This document shows, piece after piece, positions 1 to 9,439 of a stretch of 64,000 nucleotides of DNA. Numbering within the stretch: position 1 is the stretch's first letter; each line of letters starts with the position of its first letter. The translations under genes and the position numbers were made by a program. The notes beneath the pieces are model-generated. The model did not search any database, had not been told where the DNA came from, and saw only the letters and a program-made list of their open reading frames with translations. This stretch comes from Pseudomonadota bacterium (GTDB lineage: Bacteria > Pseudomonadota > Alphaproteobacteria > Rhodobacterales > Rhodobacteraceae): positions 1 through 64,000 of the forward strand of contig JAJXZX010000003.1 of the NCBI GenBank assembly GCA_021779835.1, read 5' to 3'.

Positions 1-38
1 ACCTCTTTGATGCCATGAACCTGCCAAAACCCGCCTGA
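1..38 (+). CDS. 3' end of an unidentified gene (partial)
   Basis: The reading frame starting at base 3 gives LFDAMNLPKPA followed by TGA at 36-38. Only eleven codons are inside the window, so the product cannot be named. The frame is chosen because it is open from the window edge and ends just before a clearly non-coding stretch. A short AATCGC/GCGATT inverted repeat near 84-100 may be its downstream hairpin, although no T-run follows. It could be a chance frame. Confidence 0.35.
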   Translation, partial: LFDAMNLPKPA

Positions 39-115
39 CAGGCGCTGTTGTCACATTTTTGGCCATCCGGTCATAACAATATCAATCGCTTACGCGATTA
101 ACTGATGAACTTAGG

Positions 116-383
116 GGACTTGGACGCTGCCTACGATTTCGAGAGTCTACCGTGAACCCCGTTTGCTCGGCAGCGTTTCGCCACACAGAGCCGCCTTGGT
201 TAGGCGGCCCGCGAAACTACGATGGATGCACAATGGGTCGCATTGGAATACGCCCGCGTGCGAACCGCGAACGAGTTTAGAGGGTCGCTCTTAGAAGAAT
301 GTTGGGCGCGTGAAGCGCCTTTGCGCACCAATCGTCGTCAGTCCGCAGTTGGCTTGCACCGCCGTTCGCAGGCAAGCCTTTTT
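116..383 (+). ncRNA. Candidate structured small RNA, family not recognised
   Basis: No convincing protein is encoded here, but several stems can be drawn. CGCTGCC (125-131) pairs with GGCAGCG (169-175). GTTTCGC (175-181) pairs with GCGAAAC (211-217) and encloses GCCGCC/GGCGGC (190-208). CAATG/CATTG (231-245) and AGAG/CTCT (279-291) both present the same five-base loop, GGTCG. GGCGC/GCGCC lies around 305-319. The series ends in a hairpin plus T-run typical of an intrinsic terminator. I looked for tmRNA (no ANDN-type tag), RNase P RNA, SRP RNA and 6S signatures and recognised none, although a divergent 6S RNA cannot be excluded. The 5' end is a guess. Confidence 0.45.
351..383 (+). terminator. 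Intrinsic terminator of the candidate RNA
   Basis: GGCTTGC at 351-357 pairs with GCAAGCC at 372-378 and is directly followed by TTTTT at 379-383. The orientation fits a plus-strand transcript, and no plus-strand gene lies immediately upstream, which supports a non-coding transcript ending here. Confidence 0.65.
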
Positions 384-791
384 ACATCAATCCGTTACGC
401 CAAGGGGTGCGGACTGCGGACCACTTTTGAAGGTTTGCACCTAGCGACGAACCACGCATCCAACATGCCCGTTATCTGAAGGTGTGTCGAAGGACCCAAA
501 GACCGGGGGGGGGCGATGCGCTAAAGCCGGGCTTGCAATTGGCACCGCGTAACCGGACCGGTCGGGAAAATGCCGATAAATCCCGACGACTGAAGCCTTC
601 ACTGACCTGCCCGTTGGGTTGGGGAAAGTCAGCAAGGCGCGCAGCGATTCTGACGTTCAATCTCGGGGGCTTGGTCCGACGCGATCCGACAAAGGCCGGG
701 GCAAGCAAGAGCGACGTGGGGGATTTTGTGGGGGACAGGAAAATCCAAGCACGCACAAGTCATTGATGTTAAACGCAAATTATATTTTAAT
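384..791. other. Non-coding stretch between the candidate RNA and tRNA-Ala
   Basis: I see no gene with a ribosome-binding site or a recognisable product in these 408 bases. Several frames stay open by chance in both directions. There is a run of nine G at about 505-515, and an AT-rich segment at about 765-791 just downstream of the tRNA gene, where its 3' trailer would lie. Confidence 0.5.
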
Positions 792-867
<76 letters not shown>

Positions 868-900
868 ACCGGGGGTGCGAACCTTTCAGAACGCTCGGGG

Positions 901-929
901 TATTTAGGGGAGCGCGGGGGCGCGTGCAA
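901..929 (-). promoter_or_regulatory. Promoter of tRNA-Ala
   Basis: On the minus strand TTGCAC (929-924) is separated by 17 nt from TAAATA (906-901). This is a good sigma-70-type match about 33 bases upstream of the tRNA 5' end, in the gap between the FYDLN gene and the tRNA. Confidence 0.6.
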
Positions 930-955
930 GCGAAAAATCCCCGCGATCCGCTGCC

Positions 956-1285
956 TTATTCTTCCTCGCCGGGAACGTCGGCAAGCTCGTCGAGCGATAC
1001 GGTATCGTCCTCGTCATCCTCGAGCAGATCGTCGTCGATATCCGCGTCTTCGGCAGCCGCCGGGGTCAGCAGATCATCATCTGCTTCGATGTCATCAACG
1101 AGCGATTCGTCTTCTTTCTCGACCACGGCGCGCGCCATGACCGAGGACGCGGCCTTGCGGCGCGAGCTTTCAATGTCGACGACCTCGCCCGTGTAGGGGC
1201 TGACGATCGGTGTCCTGTTCAGGTCATAGAAACGTTTGCCGGTGGTCGGGCAAATACGCTTTACGCCCCATTCCGCTTTGGGCAT
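956..1285 (-). CDS. FYDLN acid domain protein (TIGR02300 family)
   Basis: A 109-residue protein starting MPKAEWGVKRICPTTGKRFY. The N-terminal half carries the hallmark FYDLN motif (about residues 20-24) after a C-P-T-T-G turn resembling a one-sided zinc ribbon, then PIVSPYTGE. The C-terminal half is strongly acidic (long runs of Asp/Glu), the feature that named the family. These proteins are almost confined to Alphaproteobacteria and have no established function; a role near translation or RNA has been guessed from gene neighbourhoods only. The start is the ATG at 1285, and the length is normal for the family. Confidence 0.9.
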   Translation of the reverse strand: MPKAEWGVKRICPTTGKRFYDLNRTPIVSPYTGEVVDIESSRRKAASSVMARAVVEKEDESLVDDIEADDDLLTPAAAEDADIDDDLLEDDEDDTVSLDELADVPGEEE

Positions 1286-1413
1286 GGATAGTCCCCTCGA
1301 AGCTTAGGTATATTAGAGTCGATGGCACATGCCACACATGGCCGAGGCTGTCAAAGGCTTTCCGCGCGTTGGGGGCAATGGCTATTCGCGCAGGCTGATT
1401 TCACAGGGGCAGA

Positions 1414-2106
1414 GTGGCGTTGACGGTTCTTCACGGGTCTCCTCCGGTTCAGATTACCTTGCGGCGTTCGGCGCGGGCGACGCGATTTTCCCTGCGTGTG
1501 TCGCGGGTTGACGGAACTGTGACGTTGTCGCTGCCACGCTGGGCACGCGAGGCAGAGGCGTTGGCCTTCGCGCGCGACAAAGAGGCGTGGATTCGCGCAG
1601 CCTTGGCGGCACGGCCGGTTGGGCGGGCAGTGGTGATGGGCGGCACGGTGCCGGTCGAGGGGGTGGAGTGGACGATTCGCCCCGGCTCTGGGCGCGCGCC
1701 CCGGCTGGAGGGCGGCGCGCTGATGGTGCCGGGCGACGCGGCGCGGACGGGTGCGCGGGTGGCGGCGTATCTGAAAGTGCTGGCACGGGCACGGCTGCAG
1801 GAGGCCTGCGATCGCCATGCGGTGGCATTGGGGCGGCGCTATAGCGGGCTGACGCTGCGCGATACCAAGTCGCGCTGGGGATCCTGTTCCGCCGACGGTG
1901 GGCTGATGTTTTCCTGGCGGCTGGTGATGGCGCCGCCAGCGGTGCTGGATTACGTCGCGGCACATGAGGTGGCGCATCTGGCCGAGATGAATCACTCGGC
2001 GCGGTTCTGGGCCGAGGTGGCACGGTTGATGCCGGGATACGCCGCGCCGCGCGCATGGTTGAAGCGGCACGGGCAAGAGCTGCATTCACTGATGTTTACC
2101 GAGTGA
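1414..2106 (+). CDS. YgjP-like M48-family zinc metallopeptidase (DUF45)
   Basis: A 230-residue protein with the YgjP/DUF45 layout. The N-terminal beta-rich domain begins around ITLRRSARATRFSLRV. The conserved K-S-R-W-G-S-C-S motif lies near residue 155. The zinc-binding HEVAH is at 184-188, with a third ligand His at 194 in the EMNHSARFW segment. The family is predicted to be a cytoplasmic metalloprotease; the physiological substrate is unknown. GTG at 1414 is chosen because CAGGGGCAG lies just upstream and no better ATG exists. It stands alone between a divergent FYDLN gene and a co-directional GntR regulator. Confidence 0.85.
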   Translation: MALTVLHGSPPVQITLRRSARATRFSLRVSRVDGTVTLSLPRWAREAEALAFARDKEAWIRAALAARPVGRAVVMGGTVPVEGVEWTIRPGSGRAPRLEGGALMVPGDAARTGARVAAYLKVLARARLQEACDRHAVALGRRYSGLTLRDTKSRWGSCSADGGLMFSWRLVMAPPAVLDYVAAHEVAHLAEMNHSARFWAEVARLMPGYAAPRAWLKRHGQELHSLMFTE

Positions 2107-2174
2107 CGACCGGCGAGTGACAGTGGGACTGGCTTTGCCATTGACCTGCGGGTGATTTGTGATCACATTTACCA

Positions 2175-2825
2175 ATGCTTTTACAGAACCGCCCCGGAGA
2201 TACCGTTACCGCCGCGCATGACCGACTGTATCGGGCATTGCGCCAGCAGGTGATGCACGGCGAACTGGCACCGGGGCAGCCGCTGACGCTGCGCGGGTTG
2301 GCCAAGACCTTTGGCGTCTCGATGACGCCTGCGCGCGAAGCGGTGCGGCGGCTGGCGGCAGAGGGGGCGCTGACGATCTCGTCCTCGGGGCGGGTCACCA
2401 CGCCGGAGCTTTCAAACGAGCGGATCGAAGAGATGGCGTCGATCCGTGCGTTGTTGGAGCCGGAACTCGCCAGCCGTGCGCTGCCGCGCGCCCACTTCGC
2501 GTTGATCGAGCGGTTGCAGGCGATCAACGCCGCGAATGCCGAGGCGGTCGCGAAGCAGGATGCCGTGGCCTATATCCGCACCAATCTGGAGTTTCACCGC
2601 ACACTTTATCTGCGTGCACAGGCCCCCGCGATGCTGGCGATTGCCGAAACGGTCTGGCTGCAACTCGGCCCGACGATGCGGGCGCTGTATGGACGTCTGC
2701 GCCGCAACGAGCCGCCTCAACACCACCGCATGATCCTTGCCGCGCTGAAGGCCGGTGACGAGCCGGGATTACGGCTGGCGATCCGGACGGATGTAACGCA
2801 AGGCCTGCGGCATCTGACAAGCTGA
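2175..2825 (+). CDS. GntR-family transcriptional regulator, FCD subfamily
   Basis: A 216-residue protein. Residues about 12-75 form a winged helix-turn-helix with the GntR signature (LYRALRQQVMHGELAPGQ, then FGVSMTPAREAVRRLAAEG). Residues about 85-210 are an all-helical FCD ligand-binding domain with the expected E-F-H and later H residues that bind a metal in this fold. FCD regulators usually respond to carboxylates or sugar acids. It converges with mtlK, so it could belong to sugar metabolism, but the polyol operon has its own SorC-type regulator. No clear Shine-Dalgarno precedes the ATG at 2175, so an internal start is possible. Confidence 0.85.
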   Translation: MLLQNRPGDTVTAAHDRLYRALRQQVMHGELAPGQPLTLRGLAKTFGVSMTPAREAVRRLAAEGALTISSSGRVTTPELSNERIEEMASIRALLEPELASRALPRAHFALIERLQAINAANAEAVAKQDAVAYIRTNLEFHRTLYLRAQAPAMLAIAETVWLQLGPTMRALYGRLRRNEPPQHHRMILAALKAGDEPGLRLAIRTDVTQGLRHLTS

Positions 2826-2839
2826 CGGGGCGGATGCGT

Positions 2840-2856
2840 CCGGTGGGGCGCACCGG
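2840..2856. terminator. Hairpin between converging GntR regulator and mtlK
   Basis: CCGGTG (2840-2845) pairs with CACCGG (2851-2856) around a GGGCG loop, in the 31-base gap between the two 3' ends. There is no T-run on either strand, so it may act as a weak or mRNA-protecting element rather than a strong terminator. Confidence 0.35.
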
Positions 2857-4335
2857 TCAGAGCGGCTTGCCCGCGATGAAGTCGGTCAGCACTGCCTTGG
2901 TGCCGCGCGCCCAGATCGCGTTAAGCGCGGTGGCAAAGCTGGCTTGCACCTTGGGATCGCGGCCGGTTTCGCCGTAGATGTCGGCCATCGCAAGCCATGC
3001 CTTGGGGTCGGCCTTTGCTGCCTTGGCGGTTGCGGTCAAGCGGTCCCAGCTTGGGTCGTTCTGGGCGATCTCGGCACCAGAATCGGTAACGCCTGCGCAG
3101 TAGCGGCACCAGAGCGCCGAGAGGAGGATCAGCCCGGTGGGCACCGTCCCCTTGGCGAGGTTGTCGCGCAGCGAAGGGATGATAAACTTCGGCTGACGGT
3201 TGGAGCCGTCGAGGCAGAGGCGGCGGATCGTGTCGGCAATCTCGGGGTTCGCGAAGCGGCTTTCGATCAGCGCGTAATAGTCGTGCAGGTTGGTGTCGGG
3301 CACGGGCGGCACATGGGGAATGATTTCATCGTTCTCGATCTTGGCGAGGAAGGCGCGGATCAGCGGGTTGGCCATCGCCTGATGCGCGAAATCGATATCC
3401 ATCAGGCCGCCGGGGTAGGCGATGATGGCGTGGCCGCCGTTGAGGATGCGGATCTTCATCGCCTCATAGACATGCACATGGTCGGTGAAGGTAACGCCGA
3501 CCTTTTCCAGCGGCGGTCGACCGGCGGGGAAGTTATCCTCCAGCACCCACTGGCGGAACGGCTCGCAGGTCACCGCGACGTCATCTTCGATCCCAAAGCT
3601 GCGGGCGAGGGCGCGTTCGCGCGGGCCGGTAGCGGGGGTGATGCGGTCGACCATGCCGTTGGGGAAAGCGACATGGTCGGCCACCCATGTGGCCAGCGCG
3701 GCGTCGGAAAGCTGCGCGAGGCCGACCACCGCATCGCGGGTGACGTTGCCGTTGCCGGGAAGGTTGTCGCAGGACATCACGGTGAAGGGCTGAATGCCTG
3801 CCGCGCGGCGCGCCTTGAGGGCAGCGAGGATGGCGCCAAAGGCGGTGGCGGGTTTTGCTGGATTTTTCCCGTCTGCGACGATGTCGGGGTGCGTTGGGTC
3901 GAAGGTGCCCTTCGACGGGTCGACATAATAGCCGCCCTCGGTCACGGTCAGCGAGACGATGCGGATCGCCGGGTTGGTCATGGCGGCGATGAGGGCGGCG
4001 TTGTCGGCCTGCACCTCGATAAAACCAACCATCGAGCCGGTGACGCGCGCGCGGTTATTGCCGGGGTCCAACTCGATCACGGTGGAGAGGTTGTCCTGCG
4101 CCGCAAGCGCCGAGCGCATCTTGGCATCGCCTTCGCGCACACCGGCGCCGATCAGCGCCCAGTCGTGGCCAAGGCCCGCGTTGAACAGGTCGTCCAGATA
4201 GACCGCCTGATGGGCGCGGTGGAAGTTGCCGACGCCAATATGGACAATGCCCGGCGTAAGCTTGGCGCGGTCGTAGCCGGGGCGCGCGATGGACTCCGCG
4301 AGACTGGGCAGGGAAGCATTGGAAAGTTTGGTCAT
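2857..4335 (-). CDS. mtlK: Mannitol 2-dehydrogenase (MtlK)
   Basis: A 492-residue polyol-specific long-chain dehydrogenase that oxidises D-mannitol to D-fructose with NAD+. The N-terminal Rossmann motif GVGNFHR is at 34-40. Catalytic K294, N299 and H302 (in KIRILNGGH) line up, one residue offset, with Lys295/Asn300/His303 known in the Pseudomonas fluorescens enzyme. The frame extends further upstream, but the ATG at 4335 follows AAAGGCG and gives the expected family length. It is the last gene of the smo operon, as in Rhodobacter sphaeroides. There the kinase gene mtlZ follows; here the next gene is an unrelated convergent regulator. Confidence 0.95.
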   Translation of the reverse strand: MTKLSNASLPSLAESIARPGYDRAKLTPGIVHIGVGNFHRAHQAVYLDDLFNAGLGHDWALIGAGVREGDAKMRSALAAQDNLSTVIELDPGNNRARVTGSMVGFIEVQADNAALIAAMTNPAIRIVSLTVTEGGYYVDPSKGTFDPTHPDIVADGKNPAKPATAFGAILAALKARRAAGIQPFTVMSCDNLPGNGNVTRDAVVGLAQLSDAALATWVADHVAFPNGMVDRITPATGPRERALARSFGIEDDVAVTCEPFRQWVLEDNFPAGRPPLEKVGVTFTDHVHVYEAMKIRILNGGHAIIAYPGGLMDIDFAHQAMANPLIRAFLAKIENDEIIPHVPPVPDTNLHDYYALIESRFANPEIADTIRRLCLDGSNRQPKFIIPSLRDNLAKGTVPTGLILLSALWCRYCAGVTDSGAEIAQNDPSWDRLTATAKAAKADPKAWLAMADIYGETGRDPKVQASFATALNAIWARGTKAVLTDFIAGKPL

Positions 4336-4444
4336 CTTGGCGCCTTTCAGAAGATGCGCTTGGTGCCGCTGCCGATGCGCAGGCTGAGGCTGCCCGCGCC
4401 GGGGCAAGTGGAGGAGGGCGGTAGCGAGGCGGGATGCGCGCGCA

Positions 4445-5211
4445 TCAGCTCATCCAGTTCCCGCCGTCAACGTTGTAGGTTTGGGCGACGATGTAGACGG
4501 CCTCTGGCGTGGCAAGGAAGATCGCCATTCCGGTGAGGTCGGCGGCGGTGCCCATGCGGCCAAAGGGCACGGCGGCACCGACTTGCTTCTTTTTCTCGCC
4601 GGGTTTGAGGCCTTCGAGTTTGGCGAAATAGGCATCGACCCCGTCCCAATGGTCGCCGTCAACCACGCCGGGGGCGATGGCGTTGACGTTGATGCCGTGC
4701 GCGATCAGGTTCAGCCCCGCCGATTGCGTCAGCGAGATCACCGCGGCCTTGGTGGCGCAGTACACCGCGACAAGCGACTCGCCGCGGCGGCCCGCTTGGC
4801 TGGCCATGTTGATGATCTTGCCGCCCTTGCCGCGCGCGATCATGTGGCGCGCGACTGCTTGCAGGGTGAAGAGGGTGCCCGACACGTTGACGGCGAAGAG
4901 TTTGTCGTAGCTGGCACGAGTGATGTCGGCGATGGGGGCTGCCTCAAACAGGGCGGCGTTGTTGATGAGGATGTCAATGTGGCCAAGACGGTTGACGGTT
5001 TCCGTAACGGCAGTGTCGATCGAAACCTGATTTGTGACATCAAGGTGGACCGCGATGGCGTTAGGGCCGATCTCTGCTGCGGTCTTCTCAGCCGCGGCAA
5101 GGTTAATGTCCGCGATGGCGACGCGGGCGCCTTCGCGGACATAGGCCTCGGCGAAGGCGCGGCCGATGCCGCGTGCGGCGCCGGTGATGAGGGCGGTTTT
5201 GCCGATGAGTC

Positions 5212-5215
<4 letters not shown>
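4445..5215 (-). CDS. smoS: Sorbitol dehydrogenase (SmoS), short-chain dehydrogenase
   Basis: A 256-residue classical SDR, the same length as the R. sphaeroides sorbitol (glucitol) dehydrogenase. The nucleotide-binding motif TGAARGIG is at 11-18, with NNAA at 85-88. The catalytic triad is S139, Y152 and K156 (YCATK). It oxidises D-sorbitol to D-fructose and related polyols with NAD+. The start codon overlaps the smoK stop by four bases, indicating translational coupling. A 109-base gap separates it from mtlK. Confidence 0.93.
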
Positions 5216-6213
<998 letters not shown>

Positions 6214-6223
6214 GGTCGTCCCC

Positions 6224-7054
6224 TTATTTCACCGCGCCGAAGGTCAGGCCGCGGACAAGTTGTTTCTGGCTGAACCAGCCAAGGATCAGGATCGGCGCGA
6301 TCGCCATCGTCGAGGCGGCGCTGAGTTTTGCGTAGAACAACCCCTCGGGCGAGGAATAGCTGGCGATGAACTGGGTCAGCGGTGCGGCCTGCGAGGAGGT
6401 CAGCATCAGGGTCCAGAAGGCCTCGTTCCACGCGAGGATGATGTTCAAAAGCATGGTCGAGGCGATGCCGGGGATCGCCATCGGGGTGAGGATATAGAGC
6501 ACCTCAGACTTCAGGTCGGCGCCGTCCATCCGCGCCGCCTCAAGGATTTCGCCCGGGATTTCCTTGAAGTAGGTGTAAAGCATCCAGATCAGGATCGGCA
6601 GGTTGATCAGCGTCATGATGATGACAAGGCCGGTCAGCGTATCCAGCAACCCGGTGTTCTTGAACATCAGGTAGATCGGGATCAACACGCCGACGGCGGG
6701 CATCATCTTGGTCGACAGCATCCACATCAGCACGTCTTTGGTGCGTTTGCCCGGCACGAAGGCCATGGCCCACGCGGCGGGGATGGCGATCACCAGCGCG
6801 AGGAAGGTCGAGCCAACTGAGATCACCACAGAGTTCCAGAAGTGGAGCAAGTAGTCAGAGCGCTGGTTGACCAGAACGTAGTTTTCCAGCGTCCAATGGA
6901 AGTTGACGAACAGCGGCGGGATCGCCACAGCGTCGCCCTCGGACTTGAACGAGGTGATGAAGGTCCACAGGATCGGGAAGAAGATCACGAGGCCCACGGT
7001 CCAGGAGGCGATGGTAAAGCCCAGCTTGCGGGCGGGGGTGACTGCGCGTGCCAT
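6224..7054 (-). CDS. smoG: Polyol ABC transporter permease (SmoG, MalG-type)
   Basis: A 276-residue inner-membrane subunit with about six hydrophobic segments, the first near residues 12-35. The cytoplasmic EAA loop (EAARMDGAD, near residue 170) docks onto the ATPase. It pairs with SmoF to form the translocation channel. The start ATG at 7054 lies only three bases after the smoF stop, a typical coupled arrangement. Confidence 0.93.
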   Translation of the reverse strand: MARAVTPARKLGFTIASWTVGLVIFFPILWTFITSFKSEGDAVAIPPLFVNFHWTLENYVLVNQRSDYLLHFWNSVVISVGSTFLALVIAIPAAWAMAFVPGKRTKDVLMWMLSTKMMPAVGVLIPIYLMFKNTGLLDTLTGLVIIMTLINLPILIWMLYTYFKEIPGEILEAARMDGADLKSEVLYILTPMAIPGIASTMLLNIILAWNEAFWTLMLTSSQAAPLTQFIASYSSPEGLFYAKLSAASTMAIAPILILGWFSQKQLVRGLTFGAVK

Positions 7055-7057
7055 GCC

Positions 7058-7930
7058 TTACGCCTCCAGGTTTTTGCCGATCATCCGCATCAGGAAGATC
7101 GCGACGATGTTGGCGAGGATGACCGCAACGATGCCACCGGCAGAGCCGCCGCCGACGTCGAATTGCAGCAGCGATTGCCCGTAGACCAGATAGGGCAGGT
7201 TGGTCGAAGCGGTGCCGGGGCCACCGTTGGTGGTGACAAGGATTTCCGCAAAGACCGACAGCAGGAAGATGGTTTGGATCAGGATCACCACGGTGATCGA
7301 GCGGGTCAGGTGCGGCAGGGTGATATAAATGAAGCGGCTGATCGCCGAGGCGCCATCCATTTCGGCGGCCTCCATCTGCTCAGAGTCCAGCGACTGCATC
7401 GCGGTCAACAGGATCAGCGTGGCGAAGGGCAGCCATTCCCACGACACGATCATGATGATCGACATCAGTGGGGATTGCGACAGAAAATCATAGGGTTGCA
7501 GGCCCATGAGTTGCGCGAAATACGCAAACAAGCCGTTCACTGGGTTGAGGAACATGTTCTTCCACACCAGCGCAGACACGGTCGGCATCACAAAGAACGG
7601 TGCGATGACGAGGATACGCACGATCCCCTGGCCCCACATCGGCTGATCCAACAGCACCGCCAGCGCCACGCCGCCAACCACGGTGATCACCAACACGCCC
7701 AGCACGAGGATCAATGTATTCTTGATCGCGATTAGAAAGCTCGGGTCGGTCAGGAAGTAATAGTAGTTGCGGAAACCGACGAAGTCATGCGCGCCCGGGC
7801 GCAGCAGGTTGTAGTTCAGGAATGAGAAGTAGATCGTCATCGCGAGCGGAACGATCATCCACAAAAACAGCAGGATGACGGCAGGCGATATCATCAATCG
7901 AGCAGCGGACCGCGAATGTTGCGTGGCCAT
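7058..7930 (-). CDS. smoF: Polyol ABC transporter permease (SmoF, MalF-type)
   Basis: A 290-residue inner-membrane permease with six predicted transmembrane segments. The EAA motif is EAAEMDGASAISRF, near residues 185-198. It is the MalF-like partner of SmoG. It starts 76 bases downstream of the smoE stop, and that gap carries a strong hairpin that probably lowers its expression relative to the binding protein. Confidence 0.93.
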   Translation of the reverse strand: MATQHSRSAARLMISPAVILLFLWMIVPLAMTIYFSFLNYNLLRPGAHDFVGFRNYYYFLTDPSFLIAIKNTLILVLGVLVITVVGGVALAVLLDQPMWGQGIVRILVIAPFFVMPTVSALVWKNMFLNPVNGLFAYFAQLMGLQPYDFLSQSPLMSIIMIVSWEWLPFATLILLTAMQSLDSEQMEAAEMDGASAISRFIYITLPHLTRSITVVILIQTIFLLSVFAEILVTTNGGPGTASTNLPYLVYGQSLLQFDVGGGSAGGIVAVILANIVAIFLMRMIGKNLEA

Positions 7931-7964
7931 GACCTAATCCTCGGGGAAATGCAGGGGGGAAGAC

Positions 7965-7993
7965 GCAGGGCCGGACGTGACATCCAGCCCTGC
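7965..7993 (-). promoter_or_regulatory. smoE-smoF intergenic stem-loop
   Basis: On the minus strand GCAGGGCTGGA pairs with TCCGGCCCTGC (11 pairs including one G-T) around a seven-base TGTCACG loop. It sits 13 bases past the smoE stop. Such structures between binding-protein and permease genes are known to stabilise the upstream mRNA or attenuate the downstream part (the malE-malF paradigm). There is no T-run, so full termination is unlikely. Confidence 0.6.
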
Positions 7994-8006
7994 TGGGAGG
8001 GGTCGA

Positions 8007-9320
8007 TTACTTGATGTAACCGGCCTTCGTCATCGCAGTGGTCGTCAGCTTCTGCGCGTTCTTCAGAGCGTCGTCCACCGAGGTCGTTCCGGCCAGAGCC
8101 GCCGAGAACTGCTGGCCCACATCGTTTGCAATGCCCTGGAATTCCGGGATCGCCACGAACTGCACGCCGACATAGGGAACCGGGTTGACGGTCGGATGCG
8201 TCGGATCAGCCGAGTTGATGCTGTCCAGCGTCATCTTCGCAAACGGAACCTTCGCGTATTCCGGGTTCGCGTAAAGCGACTTGCGGGTTCCCGGAGGCAC
8301 ATTGGCCCAGCCTTCTTTGGATGCGACGAGGCTCAGATAGTCTTTCGAGGTTGCCCAGTCGACGAACGTCTTGGCAGCGTCAGCGTGCTTGGTGCCAGCG
8401 GGGATGGCCAACGACCATGCCCAGAGCCAGTTGCCGCGCTTGCCCAGACCATTGTCCGGAGCGAGAGCGTAACCAACGTCGGCCGCCACTTTCGAGGCTT
8501 TCGGATCGCTGACGAAGGAAGCCGCCACGGTGGCGTCAATCCACATGCCGCACTTGCCCTGTTGGAACAGCGCGAGGTTCTCGTTGAAGCCGTTGTTCGA
8601 CGCGCCGGGAGGGCCATCTTTGTGCATCAGGTCAACGTAGTAGGTCAGCGTTTTCTTCCACGCGTCGCCGTTGAACTGCGCGTTCCATTTCATGTCGAAC
8701 CAGCTGGCGCCGAACGAGTTGGCGGTGGCAGTCAGGAAGGCCATGTTCTCGCCCCAGCCCGCCTTGCCGCGCAGACAGATGCCGTAGATGCCGGCAGCCT
8801 TGTCGGTCATCGCGTCAGCCGCTTTCGAGATGTCCGCCCAGGTCGGTTTCTCGGGCATGGTCAGCCCGGCCTTTTTCATCAGGTCGGTGCGATACATGAC
8901 CATCGAGCTTTCGCCATAGAACGGCGCGGCGTAAAGCTTGCCGTCAACGGTCAGGCCACCGCGGATCGCGGGCAGAATGTCATTTGCGTCCCAGCTTGCG
9001 GGCAGGTCGTTGAGGCTTTCCAGCCAGCCCTGCTTGCCCCAGATCGGAACCTCATAGGTGCCGATCGTCATTACGTCATACTGGCCGCCTTTGGTGGCGA
9101 TGTCGGTCGTCACTTTCTGACGCAACACGTTTTCTTCAAGCGTGACCCAGTTGACCTTGATGTCAGGGTGCTTGGCGTAGAAATCGCTCATCAGCCCCTG
9201 CATACGGATCATGTCGCCGTTGTTAACGGTCGCGACAGTGATCGTCGTTTCGGCAGTCGCGACTGTTGCCAGCGCAGCGACCGCGCACGCGCCGAAAAGC
9301 GCGCGAAGCGTTGAAGTCAT
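8007..9320 (-). CDS. smoE: Periplasmic polyol-binding protein (SmoE)
   Basis: A 437-residue family 1 (MalE-like) solute-binding protein. Residues 1-23 form a signal peptide (hydrophobic core LRALFGACAVAALATVA, cleavage likely after ATA). The mature part has the two-lobed sugar-binding pattern, including WKKTLTYYVDLMHKDGPPG. In R. sphaeroides the orthologue belongs to the sorbitol/mannitol uptake system. The ATG at 9320 is preceded by GAGGGAGGA. It is the first structural gene after the putative operator at 9356-9390. Confidence 0.93.
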   Translation of the reverse strand: MTSTLRALFGACAVAALATVATAETTITVATVNNGDMIRMQGLMSDFYAKHPDIKVNWVTLEENVLRQKVTTDIATKGGQYDVMTIGTYEVPIWGKQGWLESLNDLPASWDANDILPAIRGGLTVDGKLYAAPFYGESSMVMYRTDLMKKAGLTMPEKPTWADISKAADAMTDKAAGIYGICLRGKAGWGENMAFLTATANSFGASWFDMKWNAQFNGDAWKKTLTYYVDLMHKDGPPGASNNGFNENLALFQQGKCGMWIDATVAASFVSDPKASKVAADVGYALAPDNGLGKRGNWLWAWSLAIPAGTKHADAAKTFVDWATSKDYLSLVASKEGWANVPPGTRKSLYANPEYAKVPFAKMTLDSINSADPTHPTVNPVPYVGVQFVAIPEFQGIANDVGQQFSAALAGTTSVDDALKNAQKLTTTAMTKAGYIK

Positions 9321-9355
9321 CAGTATCCTCCCTCAATCACGGCGATCCACTCGTT

Positions 9356-9390
9356 GTGAGCATATGACCGTGGTGTGGGCATATGCTCAC
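9356..9390. promoter_or_regulatory. Putative operator upstream of smoE (perfect 11-bp inverted repeat)
   Basis: GTGAGCATATG at 9356-9366 is exactly mirrored by CATATGCTCAC at 9380-9390, with a 13-base spacer, 36 bases before the smoE start. On the minus strand a TTGACT box (9411-9406) lies about 15 bases upstream, so the repeat covers where a -10 element would be. This is the expected position for the binding site of the SorC-type regulator encoded next door. Confidence 0.65.
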
Positions 9391-9439
9391 TCAGGGGTGC
9401 GACAAAGTCAACACTTTCGAGTGTACCTATGGGACAAGA

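Noticed and set aside
116-383. Identification of the left-end RNA as tmRNA, RNase P RNA or SRP RNA
   Set aside because: No tag peptide codons (Ala-Asn-Asp-Asn), no RNase P core, and no SRP tetraloop motif were found on either strand; 6S RNA remains possible but could not be shown.
222-479. 85-codon frame inside the candidate RNA
   Set aside because: No Shine-Dalgarno, no plausible domain, and it runs straight through the terminator hairpin at 351-383.
2944-4536. 530-codon open frame on the plus strand opposite mtlK and part of smoS
   Set aside because: It is antisense to two firmly identified genes, has no recognisable domain or ribosome-binding site, and long antisense frames are common in GC-rich coding DNA.
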